A stretch of 64,000 nt of DNA from Rivularia sp. T60_A2020_040 (GCA_015272215.1 JACYMD010000086.1:1-64000); one strand, 5' to 3'; shown: positions 1 to 8,482, counted from the stretch's first letter. Program-made: numbers and translations. Notes: a model not told the origin generated them from the sequence alone.

Positions 1-52
1 TAACTACATTTCAATAGCATATTATCATGTCATTTTTCTTGCGTTTGCCCTG
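1..52 (-). mobile_element. End of an ISAs1-type insertion sequence (continues left of the window)
   Basis: These 52 bases are repeated exactly at 235-286. Read on the minus strand both copies begin CAGGGCAAACGC. At 286 the neighbour is ordinary intergenic DNA, whereas at 52 the neighbour is the broken transposase reading frame of the other copy. The shared boundary therefore looks like the true terminus of the element, and this copy seems to have inserted into an older copy of itself. The rest of it lies left of position 1. Family assignment rests on the transposase fragment at 53-228. Confidence 0.6.
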
Positions 53-228
53 CTAATGAATGGATGAAGTACACCTTGTTTTCCTCTCGGGTCATCCAAG
101 TTTTCAAAATGGTCTGTTAAATGTTGATAAGCACGCTCACAATCAATTGGCTCCATTAGTGATAAAGATTTTTTATTTTTCTTTGTAAAGCTAGAAGATG
201 CACCAAAACCTGCAATCATGGGAAACAC
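53..228 (-). pseudogene. Transposase N-terminal fragment, ISAs1 family
   Basis: About 58 residues remain. The stretch HFENLDDPRGKQGVLHPF resembles the conserved N-terminal region of ISAs1/H-repeat transposases (the H-F-x-x-L-x-D-P-R signature followed by H-P). The frame then runs into the terminus of the nested second copy, which adds nine foreign residues and a stop at 25. The DDE catalytic domain is absent, so it cannot act as a transposase. Confidence 0.6.
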
Positions 229-286
229 CTATGATAACTACATTTCAATAGCATATTATCATGTCATTTTTCTTGCGTTTGCCCTG
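53..286 (-). mobile_element. Remnant of an ISAs1-type element, 5' part only
   Basis: This holds the left terminus (235-286, identical to 1-52), a short leader and the first part of the transposase gene. It is cut at position 53, where a second copy of the same terminus begins. The flank beyond 286 is AT-rich non-coding DNA. A target-site duplication cannot be checked because the other end is outside the window. Confidence 0.6.
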
Positions 287-983
287 AGTAATTAGACTGT
301 TTTTTTGAATTTTTAGTTGTCCACTAATAAACTAAGCAACTAATTATTAAACGTCTAATCAACTAAAATAATTAGAAGTAATACCAACATTAGCACAGCT
401 TAAACAAAGCGGATTATAGTGTTTAAACCATTTGGAAAAAAAATTAGATTTGAAAAAATGTTTATCAGATAAAAAATATCGAATAAGAGTATCATCCATA
501 ACTTCATATTTCTCAGGGTAATTTCATAAAAAACTTCAAAAATATAAGTCCTTGTTGATTGTGAAGTAGTTGTAAGTTGGTGTGAAAGCAATATCGCTAC
601 TTTATATATACAGTTTAATATTTATTTTATCCAAAGTGTCTTTTTTCAAGAGAGCATGATAATTAATAGGGTATCTTTTTCTAATCATTTGTGTAAAATC
701 AAGTTGATATCTCAACATTAACTATATCAATTTACATTGACAAATACAGTTACTATTGTGTTTTTCGATTTTTACTAATTGTTTGATATGGGTAATTACC
801 AATTAGTATTTAGCTGCCTATTTAAACAGTAGATGAATAGTAATTTAGTGAAACTATTTAAAATATTGGGAGTTCATTTTGAGCAATTCGATAAATGTGA
901 AATGTTATCCAATATAGAAGTCGGGTTTTGATGAGGATTATCTAGTAAAAACCCGACTTCTGTAGTTACACAATAATTTTTAT
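287..983. other. AT-rich gap with one inverted repeat
   Basis: No convincing gene is visible. An open frame at 400-591 on the minus strand encodes a low-complexity Ile/Leu/Phe-rich peptide with no recognisable family or ribosome binding site. The only structured feature is the 14-base inverted repeat at 916-961, which lies just beyond the stop codon of the ParB-like gene and could end its transcript. Confidence 0.6.
916..961. repeat. AGAAGTCGGG inverted repeat, copy 1
   Basis: The arms AGAAGTCGGGTTTT (916-929) and AAAACCCGACTTCT (948-961) are perfectly complementary over 14 bases with an 18-base spacer. The same arm sequence recurs at 18310, 18367, 39757, 40150-40213 and 59811-59876, so this is a dispersed hairpin family and not just a local terminator. 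Its place 22 bases after the minus-strand ParB gene would suit a transcription end. Confidence 0.8.
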
Positions 984-2369
984 TTAAAAATATAAATAAT
1001 TAGAACGTGCGATTTTTTCGGGTTGTTTTTCAGTCCATTTTCCCCAGCGCGAGATACCATGACGAATTAAATCTAGATTTTGATCACCGATAAAACACAC
1101 CCGGCGCATTTTTTCGCAAGCCATTAAAATTTCGCCGTTACCCATGAACGGTGCAATGACATAATTGTTTTGAATTGTAAACATATTGATCAAATACTGG
1201 ATGATTCCTTCCAGATTGTCCAAATTGATTGGTATTTGTGGTTTTGATATCGGTTGCCGCGAAAAAATTCCTACATATATTTTGCCCAACAGTAATTCGT
1301 ACTGAAAAGTCATCCGTGTAGTGCTGCAAAATTGAAACAAGTTGTCTTCCGAACGCAATACAGCCACAACCTTGGCTTCATCCACTAAATAATCGTGATT
1401 CCATGCATCCGAATCAGTTGCAATTGCTAAAGCTGCGTTTGAAGGTAGCAGTTGAATAAAGTCTTTGCCTGCGGTATCGCCATAATATACCAAATGGCGG
1501 TTGCCCAAAGTCCATTTATCGCCAATTTTGGACAGCGAGTTTTGGTTAAAAAGCAGCGAATTGATAATTTTTGGCTGTTCCACTCTTTGTTGTTCCTTTT
1601 TGGTTTCTGACTTAGCTTGTAGCTGTGCAATTGCGCTGTGAAAAGCTTGTAGCTGCAATTGTTCTTGTTGCGCTCGTAATTTTGTCGCGAGTTTGGCTTG
1701 CTCTTCGGCTTGTTCATAATCACCCTTCAAGATGGCTATCTCATAAGCTTGTAACGCTTTTTCTGCTAAGACTCTTTCTTTTCTACCAGCCCGGGCAATA
1801 TTTAACAGGGTGGTTTTTTTATCGGCGATGGCAGTTTTCTGAATGATTTTTTGAATTTTGGGAGCGATATCTCTAGCTATTTGCTTGTCATGTTGCCAAC
1901 TGCGTTCGCTATAACCGGCTTGTTTTGCTAACTGTTGGGTAGTTTTAGCTGGTGGTGAAATTATTTCACTACCATTTTGGGAATTCTTGAGGGTATATTG
2001 ATTGTCCCCTGCTTTGGCTCTCATTCCCAATTTAATCAGGATTTTTTCTCGTTCTAATACCAGCTTTCCTCTTTCGAGGGGTTCTAATTCGTTGCGAATC
2101 AAATTTTCGTCGATTTCAGCGAGTCTTGCTCGTTCGTCGGAATCATAAGTAATTATATTGCATTCAATTTCTTTATAACCAAGCAACTTGCAGGCTGTTA
2201 ACCGATGTAATCCGGCAATCAAGTTAAAATGTTGGTCTACTGCAATGGGATTGAGCAAACCATTCAATTGAATAGATTCTTTTAACTGCTCTACTTTTTC
2301 GTCATTAATTGGACGACGATTGTTGCCAAATTTGATTTGTTCTATCGATACTTGAGATATTCCAGACAT
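984..2369 (-). CDS. ParB/Srx-domain protein fused to a degenerate DNA methyltransferase
   Basis: 461 residues from the ATG at 2369; a longer frame opens at 2438, but the ParB homology begins right after 2369. Residues 1-95 form a ParB N-terminal-like domain with a GLHRLTA motif where ParB proteins have their G-x-H-R box. About residues 140-175 look like a helix-turn-helix, and 205-265 a charged coiled coil. The last ~170 residues resemble a DNA N-methyltransferase: LGNRHLVYYGD corresponds to the start of the catalytic region, and APFMGNGEILMACEKMRR to the F-x-G-x-G SAM-binding motif. The D-P-P-Y catalytic tetrad position, however, reads ATDSDA. Methylation activity is therefore unlikely. It may be a DNA-binding regulator or a decayed mobile-element protein; it is not the chromosomal ParB, as no parA is adjacent. 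Confidence 0.75.
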   Translation of the reverse strand: MSGISQVSIEQIKFGNNRRPINDEKVEQLKESIQLNGLLNPIAVDQHFNLIAGLHRLTACKLLGYKEIECNIITYDSDERARLAEIDENLIRNELEPLERGKLVLEREKILIKLGMRAKAGDNQYTLKNSQNGSEIISPPAKTTQQLAKQAGYSERSWQHDKQIARDIAPKIQKIIQKTAIADKKTTLLNIARAGRKERVLAEKALQAYEIAILKGDYEQAEEQAKLATKLRAQQEQLQLQAFHSAIAQLQAKSETKKEQQRVEQPKIINSLLFNQNSLSKIGDKWTLGNRHLVYYGDTAGKDFIQLLPSNAALAIATDSDAWNHDYLVDEAKVVAVLRSEDNLFQFCSTTRMTFQYELLLGKIYVGIFSRQPISKPQIPINLDNLEGIIQYLINMFTIQNNYVIAPFMGNGEILMACEKMRRVCFIGDQNLDLIRHGISRWGKWTEKQPEKIARSNYLYF

Positions 2370-3352
2370 AATAAAATTATGGAAAAACGATATACCGACT
2401 GTCATTTGATTGATATTTGTATGCCTTGAAAATGCCATTTATGCCATGAAACTGTTAGTAGCTTGATATCAAATTGTTTTTCACAACCAATATTCGAGAA
2501 AAGCCCAATTCTTATAATCTTATTCCTCCTATATTGCCTTAAATCAATCAACTTGATAGCAAAAATACCATAGCTAAAAACAATCTTTATAAAGTCAAGC
2601 GATTGCAAAAATATTTTGATATTTGAAGATTAGGGACGTTAGCTGACAGTTATTTGCTCCCGATAATGGCAAACTAAAATCATAATTTTTTTGTATTTAT
2701 TGCCACTAAACTGCTGTAACAAATTATCTGTAGTATTGTTCAATGGCTAAAGCTCAGATGTATGAAGCGTAAAAATTGCCTGGAAATTGATTGATACAGC
2801 ATTGTTTGGAGTTATTAAATATCTAAAATAGGAAAATTCAATTACTCTTAGAAGTGGATTGACAATATTAAAATTGTTTGCCATACTTAAATACAAGTTT
2901 TTTTAAGCAGTTGCTTCCAGCATTTAATTACTATAATATAATCGCCGCAATTAAAATTTAGTTTTTGTGAAGAGCGTTACTGCTATTTCCTAGAACAATA
3001 CCTTATTAATAATATAGAATAAAAATTAGGAAATATTTCGCCGGTAAATCATTAATTTTTTATTTTGGTATTTGCGAATGGTCAAATATTACAAGTTAAA
3101 TATTAAAAGTTAAATATTTGCTTGTTAAATTTGCTTGTAAGATAACAATATTGGTTCTTACGAATGAATTTGCCCCCTAGTTACTTTTAGTTATTTATGT
3201 ACGCAGTCATATGCGATGGTTATTTAAGGAGGATAAAATTTTTCAACACATTACCATCTACTGTCTTTGCGTAAAATCCGTCTTGATATTTTACAGTTAA
3301 GTGATAACTGACTTTTATACAAACATTGGCTCTTCACAATTGGAATCAAAAT
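2370..3352. other. Long non-coding gap upstream of the hgd cluster
   Basis: AT-rich sequence lying between divergent genes. No reading frame with family resemblance, tRNA or clear palindrome was found. A purine-rich AAGGAGG stretch at about 3226 is not followed by a start codon at a useful distance. The promoter of the hgd cluster should lie here, but I could not find a convincing GTA-N8-TAC (NtcA) site by eye. Confidence 0.5.
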
Positions 3353-4546
3353 ATGTCAGTAGATAAGGAAAGGGAGTTTATTGCAAAACCTAAGACTCGA
3401 TGGCGAGTAGTTTTAGCGACTTCCATTGCTTTGGCTACAACACTCATTGGTTTATACAGCTATTTACGATTACGTTCCGATATTTCTTCACAATCGTCTA
3501 CTCCTGTTACAACTCCTACAAGGGTAGCAATTACAGCTTTAGGACGTATAGAACCTGAAGGAAGAGTGATTCAACTATCGGCTCCTAGTTCGATTAGCGG
3601 TTTGCGAGTCGAAAAATTGTTGGTAAACCAAGGAAATGCAGTCAAAGCCGGACAAATTGTCGCACTCTTAGAAAGTTACGTTCCTGCTACAGTCAATGTA
3701 CAGCAAGCTTTAGATCAAGTTAGAGTTGCTCAAGCCAAATTATCCCAAATCCAAGCTGGAGCCAAAAGAGGAGAAATTGATGCTCAACAAGCGGCGATCG
3801 CCAGTTTACAATCGCAGTTACAGGGAGAAATTGCTACAGGAAATGCTACTGTTGCACGGTTGCAAGCAGAGTTAGATAATGCTCAGACTGAATATAATCG
3901 CTACCGTTCGTTATATCAACAGGGTGCGGTTTCCGCTTCTGTCGCAGACAGCAAACGCTTGCAAGTCAGGACTTTACAGCAACAGTTAAATGAAGCACAA
4001 GCAGCCCTCAATCGTACTGTTAATACCCTACAAGACCAAATCAGGGAAGCCAGAGGTAAGTTAGATAGTATTCAGGAGGTTCGTCCTCAAGACGTTCAAG
4101 TAGCACAAGCTGAAGTCAAAAGCGCAATGTCTGCTGTCGAACAAGCAAAAGCAGAGCAAGAATTAAGCATCCTTAAATCTCCCATCACCGGAACAGTTTT
4201 GAGAATTAACACCAAACCAGGAGAAGTGGTTTCCTCCGAAGGAATTATGGAGATAGGTAGAACCAATCAGATGTATGTAGTCGCAGAAGTTTATCAGACA
4301 GATATTCAGAAAGTACGTTTAGGTCAAAAAGCCTTCATTTCCAGTACCGCATTTCCTGGGAAACTAAAAGGAACCGTGAGCGAGATTGGATTGTTAGTTG
4401 ACAGACAAAGAATTCTGAATATTAATCCAGGAGCAGATACCGATAGAAGAATAGTTGAAGTCAAAATTCGTATTGACGAGCTATCAGATAACAAACTCAT
4501 CATGGGTTTAACTAACCTACAGGTAGATGTTGCCATTCAAATTTAA
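3353..4546 (+). CDS. hgdB: HgdB/DevB-like membrane fusion protein of a glycolipid exporter
   Basis: 397 residues. It is a periplasmic adaptor (HlyD family) that links an inner-membrane ABC permease to TolC. One transmembrane helix lies near residues 18-40. A split biotinyl/lipoyl half follows (VTALGRIEPEGRVIQLSAP is typical of DevB), then a coiled-coil hairpin at about residues 115-245, and then the beta-barrel part (SPITGTVLRINTKPGEVV). I chose ATG 3353 over TTG 3326. The order hgdB, hgdC, hgdA and a downstream glycosyltransferase matches the heterocyst glycolipid region all5347-all5341 of Anabaena PCC 7120 as I recall it, which is the basis for the symbol. No ATPase gene follows. Confidence 0.75.
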   Translation: MSVDKEREFIAKPKTRWRVVLATSIALATTLIGLYSYLRLRSDISSQSSTPVTTPTRVAITALGRIEPEGRVIQLSAPSSISGLRVEKLLVNQGNAVKAGQIVALLESYVPATVNVQQALDQVRVAQAKLSQIQAGAKRGEIDAQQAAIASLQSQLQGEIATGNATVARLQAELDNAQTEYNRYRSLYQQGAVSASVADSKRLQVRTLQQQLNEAQAALNRTVNTLQDQIREARGKLDSIQEVRPQDVQVAQAEVKSAMSAVEQAKAEQELSILKSPITGTVLRINTKPGEVVSSEGIMEIGRTNQMYVVAEVYQTDIQKVRLGQKAFISSTAFPGKLKGTVSEIGLLVDRQRILNINPGADTDRRIVEVKIRIDELSDNKLIMGLTNLQVDVAIQI

Positions 4547-4574
4547 GTGTAATCAAGGGAATTGGGAACAGGGA

Positions 4575-4612
4575 ATAGTTCAATCTAAAATCTAAAATCT
4601 AAAATCCAAAAT
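4575..4612. repeat. STRR heptamer tract (AATCTAA units)
   Basis: Tandem heptamers of the form AAAATCT/AAAATCC fill most of the 78-base gap between hgdB and hgdC. The same unit occurs before the genes at 7660, 35142, 46446 and 54931, and after 36400. Short tandemly repeated repetitive sequences of this sort are well known in heterocystous cyanobacteria. Confidence 0.8.
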
Positions 4613-4624
4613 TGTTTGACAATT

Positions 4625-5803
4625 ATGGCTTCAAAAACCCCTTTAGCATGGTTACAGCTAGTACGAAATAAATTTCGTTCTTTAGTAGCTGTAGCTGGTA
4701 TCGCTTTTATTGTGATACTGATGTTTATGCAACTTGGATTTCAAGACGCTCTTTACAAAAGTGCAACTCAAGTCCATCGAAGTCTCCAAGGAGACTTATT
4801 TTTAGTTAGTTCTCAATATAAAGCTTTAACTGCTACTCAAAGCTTTTCCCGGACTCGTTTATACCAAGCATTAGGATTTGAAGGTGTAGACTCAGTTACT
4901 CCAATTTATTTAGGATTTGCTAAATTCAAAAATCCTGACACGGGTGAAAAATACTCAATATATGTGATGGGTTTTGAACCGGGAAGGTCTACAATTAATT
5001 TACCAGGAATTGAGGAAAATATAGATAAACTTAAATTATCTGATGTCGTATTATTTGATGAAAATTCTCGACCGGAATTTGGAAACGTTGCTATGCGATT
5101 CAAGCGGGAAGATACCAAACCAGTAATTGAAATATTTCCCTTTGATTCATTAGTAGGTTATAGAGTGAGAGTCGGTGGATTATTTAGCTTAGGTCCTTCC
5201 TTTGGAGTAGATGGAAACTTAATTGTTAGTGATACAACTTTTCTAAGGATATTTCCTAATAGTAGACCTCCAGATAAAATAGATATCGGGGCAATCACTC
5301 TAACTCCCCAAGCAAATTCCCAACAAATTGTCCAAAAATTACGAGATAGTTTACCCAATGATGTTTTAATATTTAATCACGAAGGGTTTATTAATTTTGA
5401 AAAAGAATATTGGGCTACCAGAACACCAATCGGTTTTATTTTAAACTTAATGTTAACAATGGGTTCTGTTGTTGGTATAGTTATTGTTTATCAAATATTA
5501 TTTAGCAACATTGCTAGTCAATTAGTAGCATACGCGACTTTAAAAGCCATAGGTTATGCCAATAATTATTTATTAAGGGTGGTTTTTAAACAAGCTTTCA
5601 TATTAGCAATACTTGGCTATATACCAGGTTGGATTATCTCTAAATATTTATATGAGTTTGCCATGAAAGCAACAAAACTACCAATAAATATGAGTCTTGA
5701 TAATGCATTACTAGTATTGATAGCCACAGCTTTAATGTGTCTTATTTCCGGTGCCTTAACTGTAAATCAACTCCGTTCTGCTGACCCAGCAGATATTTTT
5801 TAA
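4625..5803 (+). CDS. hgdC: HgdC/DevC-like ABC transporter permease
   Basis: 392 residues, an inner-membrane permease of the DevC (MacB/FtsX-like) type. One N-terminal transmembrane helix (about residues 17-38) is followed by a large periplasmic domain, and three helices lie near the C-terminus (about 270-295, 320-345 and 355-380). The C-terminal Q-L-R-S-A-D-P-A-D-I-F is characteristic of DevC proteins. ATG 4625 is preferred to TTG 4616. It would form the export channel with HgdB and a TolC homologue. No gene for the ATPase (DevA) is present here, so one encoded elsewhere must energise it. Confidence 0.75.
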   Translation: MASKTPLAWLQLVRNKFRSLVAVAGIAFIVILMFMQLGFQDALYKSATQVHRSLQGDLFLVSSQYKALTATQSFSRTRLYQALGFEGVDSVTPIYLGFAKFKNPDTGEKYSIYVMGFEPGRSTINLPGIEENIDKLKLSDVVLFDENSRPEFGNVAMRFKREDTKPVIEIFPFDSLVGYRVRVGGLFSLGPSFGVDGNLIVSDTTFLRIFPNSRPPDKIDIGAITLTPQANSQQIVQKLRDSLPNDVLIFNHEGFINFEKEYWATRTPIGFILNLMLTMGSVVGIVIVYQILFSNIASQLVAYATLKAIGYANNYLLRVVFKQAFILAILGYIPGWIISKYLYEFAMKATKLPINMSLDNALLVLIATALMCLISGALTVNQLRSADPADIF

Positions 5804-5805
5804 AG

Positions 5806-5896
5806 TTAAGAGTTAGGAGTTAGGAGTTAGGAGTTAGGAGTTAATAGTTAAGAGTTAAGAGTTAGGAGTTAGGAGTTAGGAGTTAGGAGTTAAGAA
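5806..5896. repeat. STRR tract of AGTTAGG/AGTTAAG units
   Basis: Roughly a dozen tandem heptamers with the consensus GAGTTAG fill the gap between hgdC and hgdA, starting right after the hgdC stop codon. Variant units (GTTAATA, GTTAAGA) show it has drifted. Complementary units appear at 35020-35100 and 36365-36400. Confidence 0.85.
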
Positions 5897-5931
5897 TTAT
5901 TCACCTTTGACCTTTATTTAACCTTGTAAAA

Positions 5932-6918
5932 ATGAACCTCACAGATAAAACTTTACTTATCACCGGAATTGGTGGATTTATTGGTTTGCGTACAGCCGAA
6001 ATAGCTATTAGCAAAGGATTAAAAGTACGTGGACTGGAAAAAGATAAGGATGCAGCTAAAAAAGCTGAAAAATTAGGTGCTGAAGTCCACATAGGTAGCG
6101 TCGTCGATCCATCAATTGCTCAAAAAGTTTGTCAGGGAATAGACATAGTTTTACATACTGAAGAAGTCGCAAAAGAAGGAGGTTCAATTAAAGAATTTAG
6201 CGAAGTAAATATCGATGGAACTATTAATATCGGTAAAGCTGCTCGTAATGCTGGAATAAAAACTTTTATTCATCTTTCCAGTGCTTTAGTTTATGGTTTT
6301 AATTATCCGAATGGAGTTACTGAAAAGCAACAACTTGTAAAAGAAACAAATCCTTATTGTCAAACAAAAATAGAAGCAGAAAAAGCTCTACAGCAACTAA
6401 ATAGTTCGCAAGATTTTGGCATTATTATTATTCGGGCTGGAGATGTTTATGGACCTGATTCTATTCCTTGGACGGTTCGACCGATTTCTTTAATGAAGCA
6501 AAAACTATTTGCTTATACTAATGAAGGAAAAGTTATCAACCATGTATATGTAGATAATTTGATTGATGCAATTTTCTTAGCTATAGAAAATGAGCAATAT
6601 GGTGAAATATTTAATGTTACCGACGGCAAAGAAACCTCTCCGCAAGAATATTTTACTCGTTTAGCAGAAGTTGCTGGTTATCCTGCTCCTTCATCTTTAC
6701 CAAAAGAAGAAATGAAAATATTTCTGAACTTGCGTTGTCAAGGACAAAAACTTTTTCGTAAACAACCAGATATTCTTCCAGAAGCAGCAGATTTTATGAG
6801 TCGTCCTTATGCTTTTTCTATTGATAAAGCACGCAAATTATTAAATTATCAGCCAGTTATTTCTTTGGATGAAGGAATGAATCGTATTCAGAAATGGCTG
6901 CAAAATCAAGACAAATAA
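5932..6918 (+). CDS. hgdA: HgdA-like NAD-dependent sugar epimerase (extended SDR)
   Basis: 328 residues. The N-terminal Rossmann motif TGIGGFIG (about residues 11-18) binds NAD. The catalytic pair sits in YCQTK, with the SDR serine in FIHLSSALVYG. Length and fold fit UDP-glucose/galactose 4-epimerases. In Anabaena PCC 7120 the hgdA product (All5345) is reported as a UDP-galactose 4-epimerase needed for the right heterocyst glycolipid composition. The position directly after hgdB-hgdC supports the same role here. The substrate is inferred from context, not seen in the sequence. Confidence 0.7.
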   Translation: MNLTDKTLLITGIGGFIGLRTAEIAISKGLKVRGLEKDKDAAKKAEKLGAEVHIGSVVDPSIAQKVCQGIDIVLHTEEVAKEGGSIKEFSEVNIDGTINIGKAARNAGIKTFIHLSSALVYGFNYPNGVTEKQQLVKETNPYCQTKIEAEKALQQLNSSQDFGIIIIRAGDVYGPDSIPWTVRPISLMKQKLFAYTNEGKVINHVYVDNLIDAIFLAIENEQYGEIFNVTDGKETSPQEYFTRLAEVAGYPAPSSLPKEEMKIFLNLRCQGQKLFRKQPDILPEAADFMSRPYAFSIDKARKLLNYQPVISLDEGMNRIQKWLQNQDK

Positions 6919-7045
6919 ACCACTGATACATCATTTATAAAAGCTGTATTTATACAGCTTATTTATTCTTTGAATCAATTGAAAAATAGGAAATAATCAG
7001 ATATTTATTAACTAATAAATAAGTAATAATCAATCTTAATAACAA

Positions 7046-7639
7046 ATGAAAATCTCTCAATTTGGCTGCTTGTTATTTTCTACTTTAGCAAGTATTGGAT
7101 TGTTTGTTAAAGCTAATGCTGTAGAAGATTTTGCAACCCTAACTGTTACGATTAAGGGAATTCAAAATCAAAAAGGTCAGATTTGCTTAAAAATCTATGA
7201 CAATGAAAGCGGATTTCCTTTAGGTGATAATAGCGGAGTCAAAAATCAATGCACAAAAATAACAGGTAATTCGCTCAAAAAGGAGTTTACAAATTTAAAA
7301 AAAGGTACTTATGCTGTTGCAGTAATTGATGACCAAAATGATGATACCAAACTTGACCGAGATTTTCTTGGTATCCCTGAAGAAGGTTTTGGTATTTCAA
7401 ATAATCCTACAGTGTCAATAAAAACTGGAACTCCCAAATTTGAACAAGCAAGTTTTTCATTAATACAAAATCAAACTATTGAGATTGTCATGAAATATTC
7501 TCTCGAACAATCATTTTTTGATAGTACAAGCCCTCGGAATCATATGTCTGTCAGACGAAATTCTTTGATTTCTAAGCTCCCTGAGATCAATCCAAAATCT
7601 AAAACTTGTGCTGAGCTTGCCGAAGTATCTAAAATCTAA
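7046..7639 (+). CDS. Secreted DUF2141 protein with a repeat-derived tail
   Basis: 197 residues. A signal peptide is likely at residues 1-25, ending VKANA. Residues 30-150 match the DUF2141 family: an initial beta-strand pair, QICLKIYD, a KGTYAVAVIDDQNDDTKLDRDF segment with Asp-rich turn, and FGISNNP. The family normally ends near residue 150. The remaining ~45 residues are unlike it and are partly encoded by STRR heptamers (AATCCAAAATCTAAAA, then ATCTAAAATCTAAAATT). The natural C-terminus has probably been replaced by repeat expansion. Its role is unknown; the position inside the glycolipid cluster suggests an envelope function. Confidence 0.75.
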   Translation: MKISQFGCLLFSTLASIGLFVKANAVEDFATLTVTIKGIQNQKGQICLKIYDNESGFPLGDNSGVKNQCTKITGNSLKKEFTNLKKGTYAVAVIDDQNDDTKLDRDFLGIPEEGFGISNNPTVSIKTGTPKFEQASFSLIQNQTIEIVMKYSLEQSFFDSTSPRNHMSVRRNSLISKLPEINPKSKTCAELAEVSKI

Positions 7640-7659
7640 AATTGATTGACTCCTAAATT

Positions 7660-8076
7660 ATGGATAGAAAAGCTTTAGGTATGGCAATTTTTATGGGGCT
7701 GTATGTTCCATTATTCACAGGAATTTTTGTGACGATACACCGTTTAACCCCTTCAACAACAAAACAAAACAACAAAATTATTATTGTCTATCGTCAATTT
7801 GAAAAACAGTCTTTTGAGCTAGTTAACAAAAATTCAATTTTTAACTTGGACACATCGAAAAGTTTCTCTTTCTCAACAGATATTTTGGAACCAAATTCCT
7901 TAAATTTCTATAAATTGTTACCTCCAGCTTATGTGAGAGACAACAATAATTTATTACAGGATTTAGATTTTAATCAAATTGTGATCGCAGAATCAAAAGT
8001 CAGCGTTACATCGGCGTTGCCCGATAAACCTGCAAAAAAGCTCGCAATAACAAAACCATTCAATTTTAGGTTTTAG
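7660..8076 (+). CDS. Diverged N-terminal copy of the downstream glycosyltransferase
   Basis: 138 residues. It lines up with the first ~115 residues of the glycosyltransferase at 8483. LGMAIFMGLYVPLFTGIFV parallels LRLAIATGLYAPFLTGVSV; LEPNSLNFYKLLPPAYVRD parallels TEPLIFYKSLPQPLSYRHW; LLQDLDFNQIVIAES parallels LLEDFNPDIILVEEA. It has no nucleotide-sugar-binding domain, so it cannot be a complete transferase. The frame is intact from ATG 7660 with no internal stop. It is either a decaying duplicate or a retained regulatory fragment. An STRR tract (about 7594-7644) separates it from the preceding gene. Confidence 0.6.
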   Translation: MDRKALGMAIFMGLYVPLFTGIFVTIHRLTPSTTKQNNKIIIVYRQFEKQSFELVNKNSIFNLDTSKSFSFSTDILEPNSLNFYKLLPPAYVRDNNNLLQDLDFNQIVIAESKVSVTSALPDKPAKKLAITKPFNFRF

Positions 8077-8216
8077 ATTGTAGATTACTTTGCTTAGTTC
8101 CAAAAATTACCCAGTTCTAGAAAGTAAAAAACTTTTGTCTTAATCTCAAATTCAAAATTAATCGATCAACTATTCTTAAGTAAATTTACTTATTTAATTG
8201 TGTAAGGTTTCTCAAA

Positions 8217-8390
8217 ATGAAATTTTTGGCGATCGCGTTACTGCAAGTTTTACTGGGTTGGTTGGTTATTCAGGTAGGCTTATTACTACGTTCAGAATTT
8301 CTAATGTACAGCAACGGCAATAATCCGATTGTGTTCATCCACACCGCCGTGAGAAGCCTTCCCTGCAAGAAAATATGCCGGCGTTGCTAA
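8217..8390 (+). CDS. Small single-helix membrane protein
   Basis: 57 residues. It starts MKFLAIALLQVLLGWLVIQV and has one hydrophobic helix at residues 3-25. The second half, rich in Cys and Arg, is encoded by a region with inverted arms (AGCAACGGC at about 8309 and GGCGTTGCT at about 8380) and may come from an inserted repeat. It lies between the glycosyltransferase fragment and the full glycosyltransferase, on the same strand. No family was recognised. The start is ATG 8217; no strong ribosome binding site precedes it. Confidence 0.45.
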   Translation: MKFLAIALLQVLLGWLVIQVGLLLRSEFLMYSNGNNPIVFIHTAVRSLPCKKICRRC

Positions 8391-8400
8391 GTCCTAATTA

Positions 8401-8474
8401 CCTCTAACCTTTAACCTCTAACCTTTAACCTCTAACCTTTAACCTCTAACCTTTAACCTCTAACCTCTAACCTT
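8401..8474. repeat. STRR tract of CCTCTAA/CCTTTAA units
   Basis: About ten tandem heptamers alternating CCTCTAA and CCTTTAA end eight bases before the start codon of the glycosyltransferase at 8483. Any ribosome binding site of that gene must therefore be absent or inside the tract. A related tract sits at the bioB 3' end (52128-52152). Confidence 0.9.
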
Positions 8475-8482
8475 ATTTAATC

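Noticed and set aside
400-591. Open frame of 63 codons on the minus strand
   Set aside because: Low-complexity Ile/Leu/Phe/Asn-rich peptide in AT-rich DNA, no family resemblance and no ribosome binding site.
1427-1723. Open frame overlapping the ParB-like gene
   Set aside because: It lies wholly inside the ParB-methyltransferase gene in another frame and is basic and repetitive as expected of a shadow.
2370-3352. NtcA-type promoter (GTA-N8-TAC) before hgdB
   Set aside because: I looked for it because heterocyst genes often have one, but found no site with the right spacing and a -10 box.
5806-5896. Tandem repeats as a possible CRISPR array
   Set aside because: Units are heptamers with no spacers, and no cas genes are present; they are STRRs. 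The same applies to 8401-8474 and the GTTGATAG tracts.
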